The notes below the pieces were generated by a model. That model saw only the letters and a list, made by a program, of their open reading frames with translations. It ran no database searches and was not told the origin of the DNA. Shown one piece after another: positions 20,533 through 33,369 of a DNA stretch of 64,000 bases (the first letter of the stretch is position 1; each line of letters begins with the position of its first letter). Source of the stretch: Brachyhypopomus gauderio. Lineage: Eukaryota; Chordata; Actinopteri; Gymnotiformes; Hypopomidae. The position numbers and the translations under genes are program-made. Where the stretch lies: NCBI RefSeq assembly GCF_052324685.1, contig NC_135218.1:18635918-18699917 (forward strand), written 5' to 3'.

Positions 20533-22148
20533 GAGTTATTATGTCTTCCACACTGACAGCTCTTGGATTATTGTTTTTTTTTTATTTTGCCACATACGGG
20601 AGGAGAATGAACTAAACTCCATCTTAAATTCGTTTATTCGTTTGGTATTATTACTATGATGGCCAATACTGCCGAGTTACATTCAGAGAGCAAGTTTTAG
20701 CTAGACTTGGAGTCAGGGCTGGAGTCAGAGCACGTTTTGCAGTCTTGTAAAATTAGTCAAATTGTTTCTCGCATCGCGCTTTCCAAGAGTCGTAGATCAC
20801 GTTTGTCTCGCGCCGTCTCGCCTGCCCGTATCCAGTGGCGACGCAGTCCAACATTCAGAGTCAAACTGAGAAGGCGGGTTCGCCCAGTCTGTGGGACTCG
20901 CCTGTAGCGAGACTAAGAAGCAGACTTCATGTGGGTAACTACCTACCTACTCATTTAGAAATACCAGAATCAATGGATGGGTCTGCGTCGGATTCTGGGT
21001 CATTTCTTTACCAATAAATGATGATAAATGTTAAGTGTGATGAGTAGGAGTTGTATAGTGTGATACTGGAAGGTTCTTTTGCTGCTGTGAGTGGAACTAA
21101 CTGCACTTTGATTGACAGCGCAGATTGACATCACACTGTTGCCCTGTTTAACAGCAGGGTGGCTTTTACGTGAAGTAGTAGTAACAAGACAAAACTCCAG
21201 ACCCACTGTTCACAGCGAGCCGCAGACTACAGGCGTACAGGGACAGACCTGACAGACACAGATACTGTGCTGTTGGGTGTGGGTATTAAGGTTATTAATG
21301 CTGCCCATTGTCTGTGTGGATTTTCAAAAAATTTTTTAAGTCCCTTCACTGCATGCTTAGCAGACGCCTTGTCAGATAGCTATAGTTAAGATTGGTAAAC
21401 AACAACACAAAGAACTTATCCTTTCATTTGTAACATATGAAACACTACCAGAAAAAAGCAGGCTTGGTGGTGTAGTGCTTGTGAAGGAATGTGATTCCAC
21501 TTTTATCTAAGTGAGCTGATCTGGTGGAGGTAGTTAATCTCGGGCCTTCTGTGTTTGTGTTTGCGTGTAACCTCTTCTCCAGCTGACCCTGTGGGGCGGC
21601 CATTTCCCTGTGCTAGTGCGGGACCATCCACTACACAAGCAGGACTGGGTCACTGTCTGGGAGGCTGGAACTGCACTGGGGTTCAGAATGTGAAAGTGTG
21701 CAAATGTGCTCTTGATCAGAATCGGAAATTAAGTTTAAAAAAAAAAGTCAGATTCCATATGTTTAAAGCTTGTGAAATGTGGTGTGGTTCTAATAGTGGC
21801 TTATTCATCAGTGTCTTAAACCGTGCCACATGTGAGCTGCTCTCACACTGAGCGGCTACCACAGCGTACGTTGGAGACACAGCAATGCTGCTGGGGCAGA
21901 CCTAACAGCTCAGCAGAAACCACTTGATTCATATCGCTTCAGTGTCTCAGGAAGGTGGGGCAGTGACATCAGTCCACAAGTTACAAACGCAACACTGTGG
22001 AATGTTCTAGAATCAAATCAGAGAAAACAGACGTGACAGTCCCATAATGCATATCTCTCTCTCTCTCTCTTTCTCTGTCTCACACACACACTCACTTCCT
22101 GTCATCTATTGAACTGTTAGATGCCATGTGATTCCTTCTGTTCTGCGT

Positions 22149-22204
<56 letters not shown>

Positions 22205-22415
22205 TCACTAGTCATTAAGAAATGATCCACCATGACTCAGGAAAAATGTATTTACTTTTGTGTGTAAAAGAGTGGGGTGAGGAAAGAGTGAAGGGATAGA
22301 GGGATATACATTTTATTATATTCCTCCAAAGATGATGAGAGAGAGGTCTGAGCACCTGGTCCTGCATTGACACTCTCATACACAGGTACATCTCTCTATC
22401 TCTCTCTCGCTATCG

Positions 22416-22446
<31 letters not shown>

Positions 22447-23821
22447 CATCTCCCCCTTCCTCTGTCATGTTTATGTAGGTTTAGTGGTGTAGTCTAATGG
22501 TGACCATCTGTTGGTAAATAAACAGCATATGCTGGTGTGATTCCTCTGTCTCTTTTCAGCTCATCTGTGTAGATGAGTAACTACTCCACCACTGACACTT
22601 TCTGACTTCAGAATCTCTCAACACAGCATTACACGCCACTTTATTCACCGTAGCAGTTCCACTTCATTTTACACACACACACGGGACGTTTGCAGGTCAT
22701 ATTCAGGTCTACCAGTTGTGCTCTTAATGATGACATGGGCAGATGGACTTATTCATAGCAGGAGTTTTGTGAATGGGGCATTTTGTCCTGAGCAGGTTGT
22801 GTTGCAGGACTCCTGCAGTACAAGCTCAGAGCTGCAAACACACAACATAGACAAATTATACCTGAAGTCATTTGTGTGTGGGTTTTGTTTGAACAGTCAT
22901 TGGCTAGACGTGATGGCTTTTGTGTAAGTGCAGTCCTAGCTGTGATCCCAGCGGACACCTCGCTATTGGGGCTTTGGGTTACACTGCGTCTTGGCTAGGT
23001 GGCTGCAGAGTTTGTAATGCAGCTCCGCTAACCTCTGCACACGCCACTGTGCTGTTCGGACAGTGAGCTACTGTGTCACCGGGTTATTTTTAGCAATGTG
23101 ATTCTATAAGAAAAGGATGTTGAATGCTGGTGATCATTTTACTATCACTCATCTCATTTATGCTGCTATTAATGTCGCTTCCTTTTGTAGACATCTAATG
23201 GTTTTATAGCAGTTGGCTGTAAATCTGGCCGTGCAGACAGTCTCAGTGCAGCCGTTTGCGTGCGACTGCTGTGTGCAGGAGTGAAAGTGTCCTTCACTGG
23301 TAAACAGAAACCTGACATTTTGATCACGGATCAAAAGGAATGTTTGAATTGCCGTGGATGTTCTTATGAAGTGCAGTGGTTTGTGAAGACGGGGATCCCT
23401 GTTATTTCTGAAGATGATGCACTGTGTTCTGTGCTGTTATAATCCAGTAAAATCTGCCACAATGCACCTGTGTGATCATGTTTGACTGTTAGAGCCCTGC
23501 CTGCATATGCTCCCAGAACCATCAGAGTGGCCTGATTTCTCTCCTAGATGGCAAGGAGCCGTGGCATCAGGAGTATCCCGTTTCTACATCTGCCCAGTGT
23601 CACCTGAGGTGCTGGAAGGTGAGCACACACACACACACACACACTCGACTGCATACAGGTACACATACACTGACATGCACACACGTGTACACAAACAGAT
23701 ACACGAGGGAAAGAACTCAAACAATTACGCCACTCTTTACGTCTGTGAAATGCTGAGTGTGTGTCTGCCTTTTCTCTGTCCTTGGAAAGGTAATCAAGGT
23801 ATCAGTGCTGGCAGGTCATTG

Positions 23822-23853
<32 letters not shown>

Positions 23854-24025
23854 ATATGGGTGTGTGTGTGTGTGTGTGTGTGTATGTATATGGGTGTGGG
23901 TGTGTGTTGGAGTGATACACTTCCTCCAGGATCAGAACCTCCCAACTAGACAAGCTTCATCAGCTCATACAGCAAGCAGCTCTGAAATATTTACTCCATG
24001 GTGTCACACTCAGGTGTTGGGTGTT
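20533..24025. other. intergenic, no gene recognised
   Basis: Contains (CT)n at 22050 and 22390-22446, (CA)n at 22150-22200 and (GT)n at 23821-23885. A GGTGGTGTAGTGC motif near 21467 resembles a polymerase III A box but has no partner. No exon is supported. Confidence 0.45.
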
Positions 24026-24032
24026 AGTTAAG

Positions 24033-24305
24033 TAATGAGAAAGGTGGAGGTCAGAAAGGGACTGGGTGGAGTAATGAGAAAGGTGGAGGTCAAAAAGGGA
24101 CTGGGTGGAGTAATGAGAAAGGTGGAGGTCAGAAAGGGACTGGGTGGAGTAATGAGAAAGGTGGAGGTCAGAAAGGGACTGGGTGGAGTAATGAGAAAGG
24201 TGGAGGTCAGAAAGGGACTGGGTGGAGTAATGAGAAAGGTGGAGGTCAGAAAGGGACTGGGTGGAGTAATGAGAAAGGTGGAGGTCAGAAAGGGACTGGG
24301 TGGAG
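24033..24305. repeat. 39-bp minisatellite, seven copies
   Basis: Seven almost perfect copies of GTAATGAGAAAGGTGGAGGT followed by CAGAAAGGGACTGGGTGGA. 39 is a multiple of three, so both strands keep one open frame across it. Confidence 0.95.
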
Positions 24306-24957
24306 GAACGATGCAGGAACGATGAAAACAAGCGTGAAGTGGTATATCTTATGAACATTCAAATGATCATAAGGTAAAACACAGCAGTAAAAGCAAAATA
24401 TCCTAAAACATATAACACAGTAAAATAGTTTGTCACTACATCAACTCAACTGGAGTCAAGCTTCTACGTCCAGAGACGTGTGTTCAGCAGTGAAGCTTCT
24501 GATCGTGTGAAGGTTGAGCAATCCTAATATGGGAAGGCAGTGTGTTCCAGAGAGTGGTGATAGCTGTGGGTCCTTCTGCTCAGCTCTGACCTGGAGATCT
24601 CTGAGAGCGTCAGGAACTCGGCACACAGCCCTGGAGACAGGCCATACATGGCTTTTCTAACAAACACGATTTCTAATATGTGCAGACAGCTGAACGTGAG
24701 AAGGGCAGAGACGATCTCTGACTCTTTACACTAAAGTTTATTATTTCAACAGCAGCGTTGTTACGGTCACTCGTGCCTCCACATTTTACATCTTCTTTTT
24801 ATTAGTGACTGTCATGATTCATTAGAATACACGCTTTATTGGAAACATATAATCTATGTCGAGCTAGAGACTACAGTCCATCTGTTCACACATGTTTAGT
24901 TTGTCTTAACCGTCCTCTGGCTGTTCACTTGTGTTCAATTTGTGTAAATCTACAATG

Positions 24958-25140
24958 CCTACCATGTCAGTATCTCTGCTGTCTGAAACACCATAACACC
25001 CTCTACAAACTACCATGTCAGTGTCTCTGCTGTCTGAAACACCATAACGCCCTCTACAAACTACCATGTCAGTGTCTCTGCTGTCTGAAACACCATAACG
25101 CCCTCTACAAAACTACCATGTCAGTGTCTCTGCTATCTGA
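24958..25140. repeat. 51-bp tandem repeat
   Basis: About 3.5 copies of a 51-52-bp unit beginning ACCATGTCAGTGTCTCTGCT and containing GAAACACCATAACGCCCTC. Confidence 0.9.
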
Positions 25141-25211
25141 TACCCTCACCAGCACAACACTCTCCACTCTTACCCCTACCCTTATTTTTCAGTATAACAA
25201 TACATGGGCTG

Positions 25212-25252
<41 letters not shown>

Positions 25253-25854
25253 CAAAACTTATGCTGTGATGAGGGAATGGTGTCTGTGGTTCTGTTGTCC
25301 CATCCGGACCTGCAGTATCAGGTGAACTAGACCAACACTGTGTGGCCACATGGGCGTCCAACATGAGGGGAGGATTTATTTCACAGGACCAGTAGAACAG
25401 TAAACAATAACAAAAATACAACTCATAGTCCAGAAATATCACAAGCATATTCAGTTTATTAGATCCTCAGGGTTTTTCACAGTACATATGGAAGGTTTTC
25501 AAGTTCAGATGGATTCATTTGTTTTTCGCTGCTGCGTGCGGTTAGCTGTATTTCTCCAGTGTGCATCAGCTGTGAATGGAGCCCTGACCTCTGACCCCGA
25601 GCTATAAGTGTTATAAGCAGACCTGGGTTTGTGTAGGCTGGGTAGTGGTAGGAATCTCCCTGTGAGCTGTTTACACTCCGCCCCCTGCAGAACTTCCTGC
25701 TGAGCGGCCGTGATGTCATCTGCCTTTCATCTTGTGTGTGTGTGACTGCTGCAGGTAAACACACACGCGGAGAGCTTACTGTGGAAATGTGTTGGGTAGA
25801 AATGTCAGGTTACTGGTTTGTGTGGTTGTGAAGTGCTGGTGCATTCTGGGAAAG

Positions 25855-26332
25855 GAAGGACAGGCAGTGGTGGGAAGAGCTGATACAGCGTTGGCGTGGC
25901 ACTGCAGTGGGAGGACAGGCAGTGGTGGGAAGAGCTGATACAGCGTTGGTATGGCACTGCAGTGGGAGGACAGGCAGTGGTGGGAAGAGCTGATACAGTG
26001 TTGGCATGGCACTGCAGTGGGAGGACAGGCAGTGGTGGGAAGAGCTGATACAGCGTTGGTATGGCACTGCAGTGGGAGGACAGGCAGTGGTGGGAAGAGC
26101 TGATACAGTGTTGGTATGGCACTGCAGTGGGAGGACAGGCAGTGGTGGGAAGAGCTGATACAGTGTTGGCATGGCACTGCAGTAGGAGGACAGGCAGTGG
26201 TGGGAAGAGCTGATACAGTGTTGGCATGGCACTGCAGTGGGAGGGCAGGCTGGGTTGGGAAGAGCTGATACAGCATTGGTATGGCACTGCAGTGGGAGGG
26301 CAGATAGTGGTGGGAAGAGCTGATACAGCGTT
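25855..26332. repeat. 55-bp minisatellite
   Basis: About 8.5 copies of a 55-bp unit (GGGAGGACAGGCAGTGGTGG, then GAAGAGCTGATACAGCGTTGG and TATGGCACTGCAGT). It ends about 95 bp before the first visible artn exon. Variants C/T in the CAGCG/CAGTG position alternate. Confidence 0.95.
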
Positions 26333-26426
26333 TCACAGTGGTCGCGTTTGGGGGCAGGTAGTTGTGGGGAGAGACTCATGAGATGGGCATGGCCAGACCA
26401 GATGTGTATGTGTGATGTGTTTACAG

Positions 26427-26786
26427 GTGATGATCTTCGTGTGTATGTGTCTGCTGGGTGTAGCTGACGGGGGGGTAGCTGCGGAGGGCAGAGAGGTATC
26501 TGCCCCCACTGGACTGAACCTCCAGGACATCAAGGCACTGCAGCACCACTCGTCCGGGGCTCAGAGCAGACGTCCCTGGGCCCTTCATGGTGAGTCCCAC
26601 CTGCCTCCATCACCCTCTCCACGCTAGATTCTTGGTATCCATAAGATTTTTCCACTTTTCACTCTTACATGCAAGTAAAACCCTGCTTCCTGTCCTGTGG
26701 CCAGCCAAGGGACGCCGAGCTGCACAGCCTCATGGGATCAGTGTGATCAGGATTCTAGACTTATCTGTCTCTCGGTGTATCAGTCA

Positions 26787-26822
<36 letters not shown>

Positions 26823-28788
26823 CTCTCCCTCTCTCTCCACCTCTTTCTCTTTGCGCTGTATGTCTGGTACTGTAGGTCTGGTAATGTATGTCTGGTACTC
26901 TGGTGCTGAATGTCTGGCATTTATGTCCTGCCCCGGGCGTCCTGCCCCGGGCGTCCTGCCCCGGGTGGCTATCACCCATCCATCTCTTCCTCACACACTG
27001 CTCATGTTTTCTTTTGAATGCCATCGTGTTTGATCCTGTTACCCAAGACCTTGGGTAATTGAAACATGTTTAGACTGTGATTAGGAGCAGTATTCTCCTC
27101 TTTTCTCTGCTAAATAAACCCAGATGCTCACAGATATTTGTGCCTTCACATCACCCTGATCTTCCTTTATCATTAACTGTCAATTCGTTTTATGTTCCCG
27201 GGCATTATTTCAGGCAGTACTAAATCTCTGTGGTATTGCCTTTTAAAGGCAGAGAAAAGGGCCTGAATCTTATGCTATTTACTAATACCATGGTAGATTT
27301 CACATTGTGAATGTAATAAAATCAAATGTAAGCAACAATCCACTTTTTTCTGAACATAAGCAGCGTATTCTCAACAGGCCAAGAGAGAATGACTTAATCT
27401 TCCTTTTGACAGGCTGTCACAGTAGGATTACCCCTTTTAATTATCCCCTCTAATTACCCATTCTAATTACTCCTACTTTTTCTAATTACCCTCCATAATT
27501 CCACCTACCCCTTTTAATTACACCTTCAAATTAGGGATGCACCGAAATGAAAATTCTTAGCCGAAACCGAAAACCGAAAATGAGGAAACCAAGGCCGAAA
27601 GCCGAAAACCGAAACACCGAAATACGTTATGCCAATTATTAGTAACACTGGATTTATGGCTAACCTCACTAAAATCAAGGCATTGCTGTTCAAAGAATAA
27701 ATCAACTATAAAATTTGATTTGAAAATATTTATTTAGCACTGACATTACAGTAATGCATATTATAAAATAAAATTAGTGGTGGGCCGTTAACGGCGATAA
27801 CGCTGACAATGGCCGACCACTAATTAAATTTAACTCGCTTGCAGACCGTTTTTATCTGAGAGGATAAATATATGTATTTTATACGAGTTAAATTTAATTA
27901 TAACTGACTGGCCTGAAAGATAAATATAAATTCTCTCATAAAAACGTGACGTGAGTTGCAACAACATTAAACAGCTCAGGTAACCACACTTCTAAGAAAT
28001 GTCGTCTGCTCGGCAAAACATAACGGGGCTCAATGTGCTCTATTAGCCTACGAAATCCCTACGACAGAGAACGGCTGATCGTCTAAGGCAGCGAGTTCCA
28101 TAATTTTTGGTGTAATGTCCTTTGCCTTGGCGCCATCACTGGAAAACTTTTTTGCTAGCTTTATACAAATAAGCGCGTGCAGGTGGCGATTTTTGCTTGC
28201 GTCATCACAGCACATTGTTTCGGCCGTGTTGTTTCGGTGATGAAAGTATTTCGGCCGAAAACCGAAAATGCAAATTTAAGCCATTTCGGCCGAAAATTTT
28301 CGGTGGCCGAATTTTCGGTGCATCCCTACTTCAAATTACTCCTACCCCTTCTATTTACCCCTACCTCTTTTAATTACCCCTTTACCCCTACCCCTTTTAC
28401 TTACCCCTTCTATTTACCCCTACCTCTTTTAATTACCCCTTTTATTTACCCCTACCCCTTCTATTTACCCCTACCTCTTTTAATTACCCCTTCTATTTAC
28501 CCCTACCCCTTCTATTTACCCCTACCTCTTTTAATTACCCCTTTTATTTACCCCTACCCCTTCTATTTACCCCTACCTCTTTTAATTACCCCTTCTATTT
28601 ACCCCTACCCCTTCTATTTACCCCTACTTCTTTTAATTACCCCTTCTATTTACCCCTACCTCTTTTAATTACCCCTTCTATTTACCCCTACCCCTTCTAT
28701 TTACCCCTCAGCTTTTACCCTTCATCTTTATATTTTTTGCCCTCAGCCACATGATCACTCAGACAGGAGTAGCCTTCCCGGCCAGCCA

Positions 28789-28858
<70 letters not shown>

Positions 28859-29641
28859 TGTAAAGCATGACATGTCTTGTGTGTGTGTAGCCAGTGTGTT
28901 ACTGCTTGGGTTGGTGTTGTCCCTCCCGGTTCCAGTGGTGTGCAGATAGACACTGTAATCTCACACTGATTCACTATCAGCAGTGAACATGTCAAATGTG
29001 AGCATCACGTCTTTGTAAATGCCTCTGTCACACTGCACACGCCCCTCCCTCTGGACAGGACCCGAGCTCACGCCCCTCCCCCTGGACAGGACCCGAGCTC
29101 ACGGGCTACGGGTAGTCTGTGACTCATTATGCAAATGAGCCCCGCGGTGTGCAGGTTAAATTAACATATCAGGATGATTGATGTTTCTGCTTTCCATCTC
29201 CTAGACGTGTCATTGGCGGAGGAAGGTGAGGCGTACAGGACCAGGTGGCAGCGCACACCAGCTGACCCCGCCCCTTCTCGGAAACCCCGCCCCCGCAAGG
29301 GTCACAGGGGTCGCAAGCGTCAGCGCAGCGAGGAGGACTGCCGTCTGGAGAAGAAACAGTTGCGTGTGCGGGACCTGGGCCTGGGTTACGACTCGGACGA
29401 GATCGTGCTCTTCAAGTTCTGCGCGGGGACGTGCGCCAGCTCCCGCACCAACTACGACCTGGCGCTCAGCTTCCTGATCAGCAGCGGTGGGACGGGCCTG
29501 CGGGACCCGAGCGTGCGGGACCTGAGCACGCGGCCCTGCTGCCGGCCCACGCGCTTCGAGACCGTCTCCTTCATGGACGCCCGCGCCAGCTGGCAGACCA
29601 TCCGATGGCTCTCTGCCGCCAACTGCAGCTGCTTGGGATGA
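26427..29641 (+). CDS. artn: artemin, GDNF-family neurotrophic factor (5' end unresolved)
   Basis: Two coding exons, 26427-26589 (acceptor ACAG, donor GTGAGT) and 29205-29641 (acceptor CTAG, TGA 29639-29641), join in phase to about 198 residues. Artemin is a secreted TGF-beta-superfamily cystine-knot dimer that signals through GFRalpha3 and RET to sensory and sympathetic neurons. Exon 1 has a hydrophobic stretch MIFVCMCLLGVADG, a signal peptide or its end. The pro-region ends in the basic furin-type site RGRKRQR before SEEDC. The mature domain has seven cysteines in family spacing: CRLEKK, FCAGTC, RPCC and NCSC. LGLGYDSDE, CCRPTR, VSFMD and the terminal SCLG fit artemin better than GDNF, neurturin or persephin. 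ATG 26430 may be the start, but the exon opens in frame upstream, so an earlier start in another exon is possible. The location right after st3gal3 supports the call. Confidence 0.93.
27421..28710. repeat. TAATTACCCC/TATTTACCCC low-complexity array split by a hAT insertion
   Basis: A tandem array of TTTTAATTACCCC and CTATTTACCCCTACC motifs runs 27421-27531 and resumes 28329-28710. The hAT element at 27532-28328 sits inside it. It lies in the artn intron. Confidence 0.9.
27532..28328. mobile_element. non-autonomous hAT element with intact target duplication
   Basis: The ends are inverted copies of TAGGGATGCACCGAAA, and the 8-bp flanks CTTCAAAT (27524-27531 and 28329-28336) are identical. This is the target-site signature of hAT transposons. 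At 797 bp it has no transposase frame. Subterminal sequence is dense in CCGAAA/TTTCGG motifs. A smaller palindromic stretch around 27775-27825 (GGTGGGCCGTTAACGG to GGCCGACCAC) may be a nested element. Confidence 0.92.
28793..28857. repeat. (GT)n microsatellite
   Basis: About 65 bp of GT in the artn intron. A 41-bp direct repeat (CTGGACAGGACCCGAGCTCA) follows at 29050-29105, close to the last exon. Confidence 0.95.
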
Positions 29642-30480
29642 GACCGGCCGGATTAACCAATCAGAAGCTCTAGGACGGAGCCAGCTCCTCCTCTCCGCCC
29701 CCTCGGCTCAGCGGGCGTGGTTCTGCGGAGGTGCGGCGTGAAATGCCGGGAGGCTTCAGACATCCAGCCGTGACTTGCGAGGGTGAGCAGCAGGACGGGG
29801 CCGTGGAGTCCGACCGTGGTGCTCGGCCGCTGGAGAGAGGACATCCTCCACCTCCTAGCAGGGATGTTCAGCACTCCGAGCTGAGTGAGATCAGCCCTAG
29901 TACTGTGTGGAACAGGAACTGATTTGGGTCGGGGGATCAGAACCAGCACGGGAGAGCCGGTCTCGGCACTCTCTCTTAACAGCAGGGTGGGAGTGAGTCC
30001 GGCACAACTGGACTTTTGTAGCCATGTTTTTGAGTGAAAGCAGGAGTCCTGAAACAGCAAGACCAAATGTGCCATGATCTTCATACTCTGCGCACACACA
30101 CACACACACACACACACTCCTGAGGGGGAGCTCAGCAGGACACACCCGTGGAGTGCTGCAGGAGTGTCAGTAGTTCAGAACTGTGTTTTACTCCAGTAGT
30201 CAGGAGACTGACACCGGTGCTGGGAGGTGTGGTTCAGAACTGACGGAGCTGTTTGTGTGAGTGTGTTTCTTTACCTCCTCGACTTTTCTGTGTGGTGCTT
30301 GTTATTTCAGTCTGAGCTGTGCTGTTGCTGGGGGAAACCAAACTGTTTCCTTATCGACATCATGGAGGTCTGAATCATTACAAGCATTGTTATACCTTAT
30401 TTATATTAAGCTGCAAGTGCCCTGGTTTAAATTTAAATCAGAAATAGGGTGAAATGTTTACTGGGTATTACATGTGGAAA
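29642..30480 (+). other. probable artn 3' untranslated region and flank
   Basis: Non-coding sequence after the artn stop with one (CA)n at 30091-30117. No AATAAA was identified, so the transcript end is unknown. Confidence 0.35.
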
Positions 30481-30554
30481 GAGAGAGAAGAGCCCCCATC
30501 TAACAGGACAGGGGTGAGCTCCTCCCAGCTCACAGGGTGAGCCCCTCCCTTACA

Positions 30555-31066
30555 CCCAAGGCCCCCCCCCCTCCATCTTTCCCAGGGCCCCTCCCTTCCT
30601 CCCAGGGCCCCTCCCTCCATCTCTCCCAGGGCCCCTCCCTCCATCTCTCCCAGGGCCCCTCCCTCCATCTCTCCCAGGGCCCCTCCCTCCTTTCCTCCCT
30701 CCTTCTCTCTCCTTCTCTCCCTCCCTCCCTCCCAGGGCCCCTCCATCTTTCCCAGGTCCCCTTCCTTCCTCCCAGGGCCCCTCCCTCCCTCCCTCCTTCT
30801 CTCTCTCCCTCTCTCCCTCCCTCCCAGGGCCCCTTCATCTCTCCCTCCCTCTCTCTCCCTCTCTCCCTCCCTCCCAGGGTCCCTCCATCTCTCCCTCCCT
30901 CTCTCTCCCTCTCTCCCTCCCTCCCAGGGCCCCTCCATCTCTCCCTCCCTCTCTCTCCCTCCCTCCCTCCCTCCCAGGGCCCCTCCATCTCTCCTAGGGC
31001 CCCTCCCTCTATCTCTCCCAGGGACTCTCCCTCCCAGACACCCACCCCCCCCCCCCCCCCCCCAGG
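30555..31066. repeat. pyrimidine-strand CCCTCC / CCCAGGGCCCCTCC minisatellite ending in poly-C
   Basis: About 500 bp almost purely C and T on this strand, with recurring CCCAGGGCCCCTCCATCTCT blocks and a C run at about 31045-31063. Mirror symmetry and purity make it a candidate for triplex (H-DNA) structure, and the GGGAGGG strand for quadruplexes. Confidence 0.9.
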
Positions 31067-33060
31067 ACCCCTGACTCTCATTGCATTGCACGTGCAGTTC
31101 TTAAGCAGACATAATTGGGAGCATGTATTAGGGAGTTAGATCACATGCTGGTCAACCAGTTCAGAATTGCACAGTAAACATAAACAGTTAATGGAGTTCT
31201 GTTTTTTTTTTCAGCTGTCTTTAATAAGCTCCATTCACTGTTGTATTCGTTGTTCATTTAATGTTACAACACACTGACAAACTCTCGTGGAACATCACAG
31301 ATAGACAGATTAGTAAAGCCTCACAAAACAGCAGCAAGAAAACACAGAGTGAAATACGAGTGAAATATTCAGCAATAAAAAGAAGTAGATTCCAGCAATA
31401 ATGACAATATGTAATTGTACAATGTAAAGTGAATATGTAAACGAGTCCTCTGAGAGTAACCACAGAGAAGAACAATGATAAACATGCCAGTGGTGCAAAT
31501 CACAGATATAAAACAACATGTGCAGCACTTAGGGGTAGGGGTTAGGGGTAAAATTAGGGATTAGGGTTAGAGTTAGGGGCTGGGTTAGGGGTAAGATTAA
31601 GGTTAGGGGTTAGGGTTAAGTTTAGGGTTAGGGATAGAGTTGCATTACAGTTACTTCTGATCAGCACAGTTGATCTGGTTTTGATGTAGTTCAGTTAATA
31701 ACCACAAATACACATGCATACATAATTAATTTCACCTAATTATAATTACATGAAGGACTGTTGTCAGTTAATGGATTGATGAGGTAGTCTAAAAATATAA
31801 TGCTAGCAATGAAAACATGACCATCGGATCTTTAATATGTCAAACAACTTCAGACATGTGCAACACTGCCTCCATGATACCACGTTTTCCAGGAACAGAT
31901 GAAGATGAAGGAAAAGATCTTTTATGTTTCTTGTGGAGCTACTTCCAAGCTATTTTCTCAGGACTCTGGAGTGCTGTGGAGGGTACAGGGGGTCAGCACG
32001 GGCGCTGGCGTTCCCACTGGGTTCCCACTGGGTTCTCACGTGGTTCTCACTGGGTTCCCGCAAGGTTCTCCCGAGGCTCTGCTCAGCGCGAGAGGGGAGG
32101 TGCGGAGGCGGACACGCACCACCACACGTTCAAACCTCTACCATGGTTTCTTTCTGAAGCTGGCCCAGCTGGTGCTGTGTGTGCAGGGCGTTTGCTGCTC
32201 TGGTGAGGGGAGACAGGGTTGTGGTCAGTTCATGTGGATCCTGTGAAGATGGAAGATGTTTAATCCTGGGAGATATTCTGGCCTGTAGGGTCCTCTCTCC
32301 CGAGTGCAGCGTGTCCTTTCCTGTCAGAAGGGTCTGAATGACGGTCTCCTCCCCCACTGGGGCTCAGGCATCTACTGCTTATTTCGGGAAAAACTTTTCA
32401 TAACTTATCTATTTATTGTTGTTTTCATATGTTTGTCCTCATAATTATCAGATGGTTTTTATTTATGAACGGATCATGAATCTTGACTTTATTACTCATA
32501 TTTTTCCTTAGTGGCTGTAAACACTAAAAACATTATTACAAATACAGGTAAGGAAGGACGTTTGTGTGCATTTTGGTCTGTAGATAAATATTTAATGAGC
32601 AACAAAGTGCAAAAACCCTGTCATGTTGTTATTCTCTTTGTAATACACATGCACACACATGCTTTCGTGCACACAGTGAAATGAACCACACGTCACACCT
32701 GACCTCGACACACCAGCATGTTTACAGTTTCATGTGGAAACACATGCAGCTCCAAACGCATGACATTTGTCCTGCACACCGTGGGGTTTCTTATCTGTGT
32801 TCTACTTTGAATTTTTAGAAAGCCATTATTATTGTCATTTTTGTTATTGTTTTTGTTGTTCAAGCCCTGTAAAGTATCTCTTAAACTTTATTTTTGTATT
32901 TCACTCCTATAATAAAGAAATAAAGGTTTTGTACATGAGAGAGAATCTTTGACATGATTCTGATTGTTCGTGACGACCTCTGAGCTACTGCTTAAGACTG
33001 ACTGAAGAATTTTTGACAGGACATCAAATCTTCCGTGAGAGTTGGTTGTTTGTATGATTG
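31067..33060. other. intergenic, no gene recognised
   Basis: Contains the telomere-like stretch described separately and a short TTCCCACTGGGTTCTCAC repeat at 32010-32075. An open stretch at 31817-32246 shows no family resemblance. Confidence 0.4.
31529..31637. repeat. degenerate telomere-like TTAGGG repeats
   Basis: About 108 bp made of TTAGGG, TTAGGGG and GGGTTA variants, all in one orientation and none in a long perfect run. This looks like an old interstitial telomere-like tract. Confidence 0.8.
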
Positions 33061-33369
33061 TGTCTGAGGGGCAAGAGGAAAGAATCTTCAGAATGTGGTT
33101 TGGAGCGGTTGCTTTGATCTAGAGTCCGGCTGGAAGAGCAATTTCCACAAAGCCAGGAAGAACCTCAACGCATCTCTGAACCTGTAGTCGGGCCTGGGGC
33201 AGTTCCCTTACCCAACCACCATCACCTCCCTGCAGTTTACACAGAGACGGTGAGACAAGACTCTTCTCGCCCGGGACCATCGAGTGAACAGTGCATGAGT
33301 GACTGTGACGTGTGTGAAGGTGGGGTGGTGATGGTGGGTGATGGTGACCAGAGGAGGATGGGTTCTCCA

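Noticed and set aside
30468-31139. ~200-codon Gly/Arg/Glu and Pro/Ser/Leu frames
   Set aside because: Low-complexity C/T array open on both strands.
31529-31637. True telomere or subtelomere
   Set aside because: Units are imperfect and embedded between ordinary single-copy genes.
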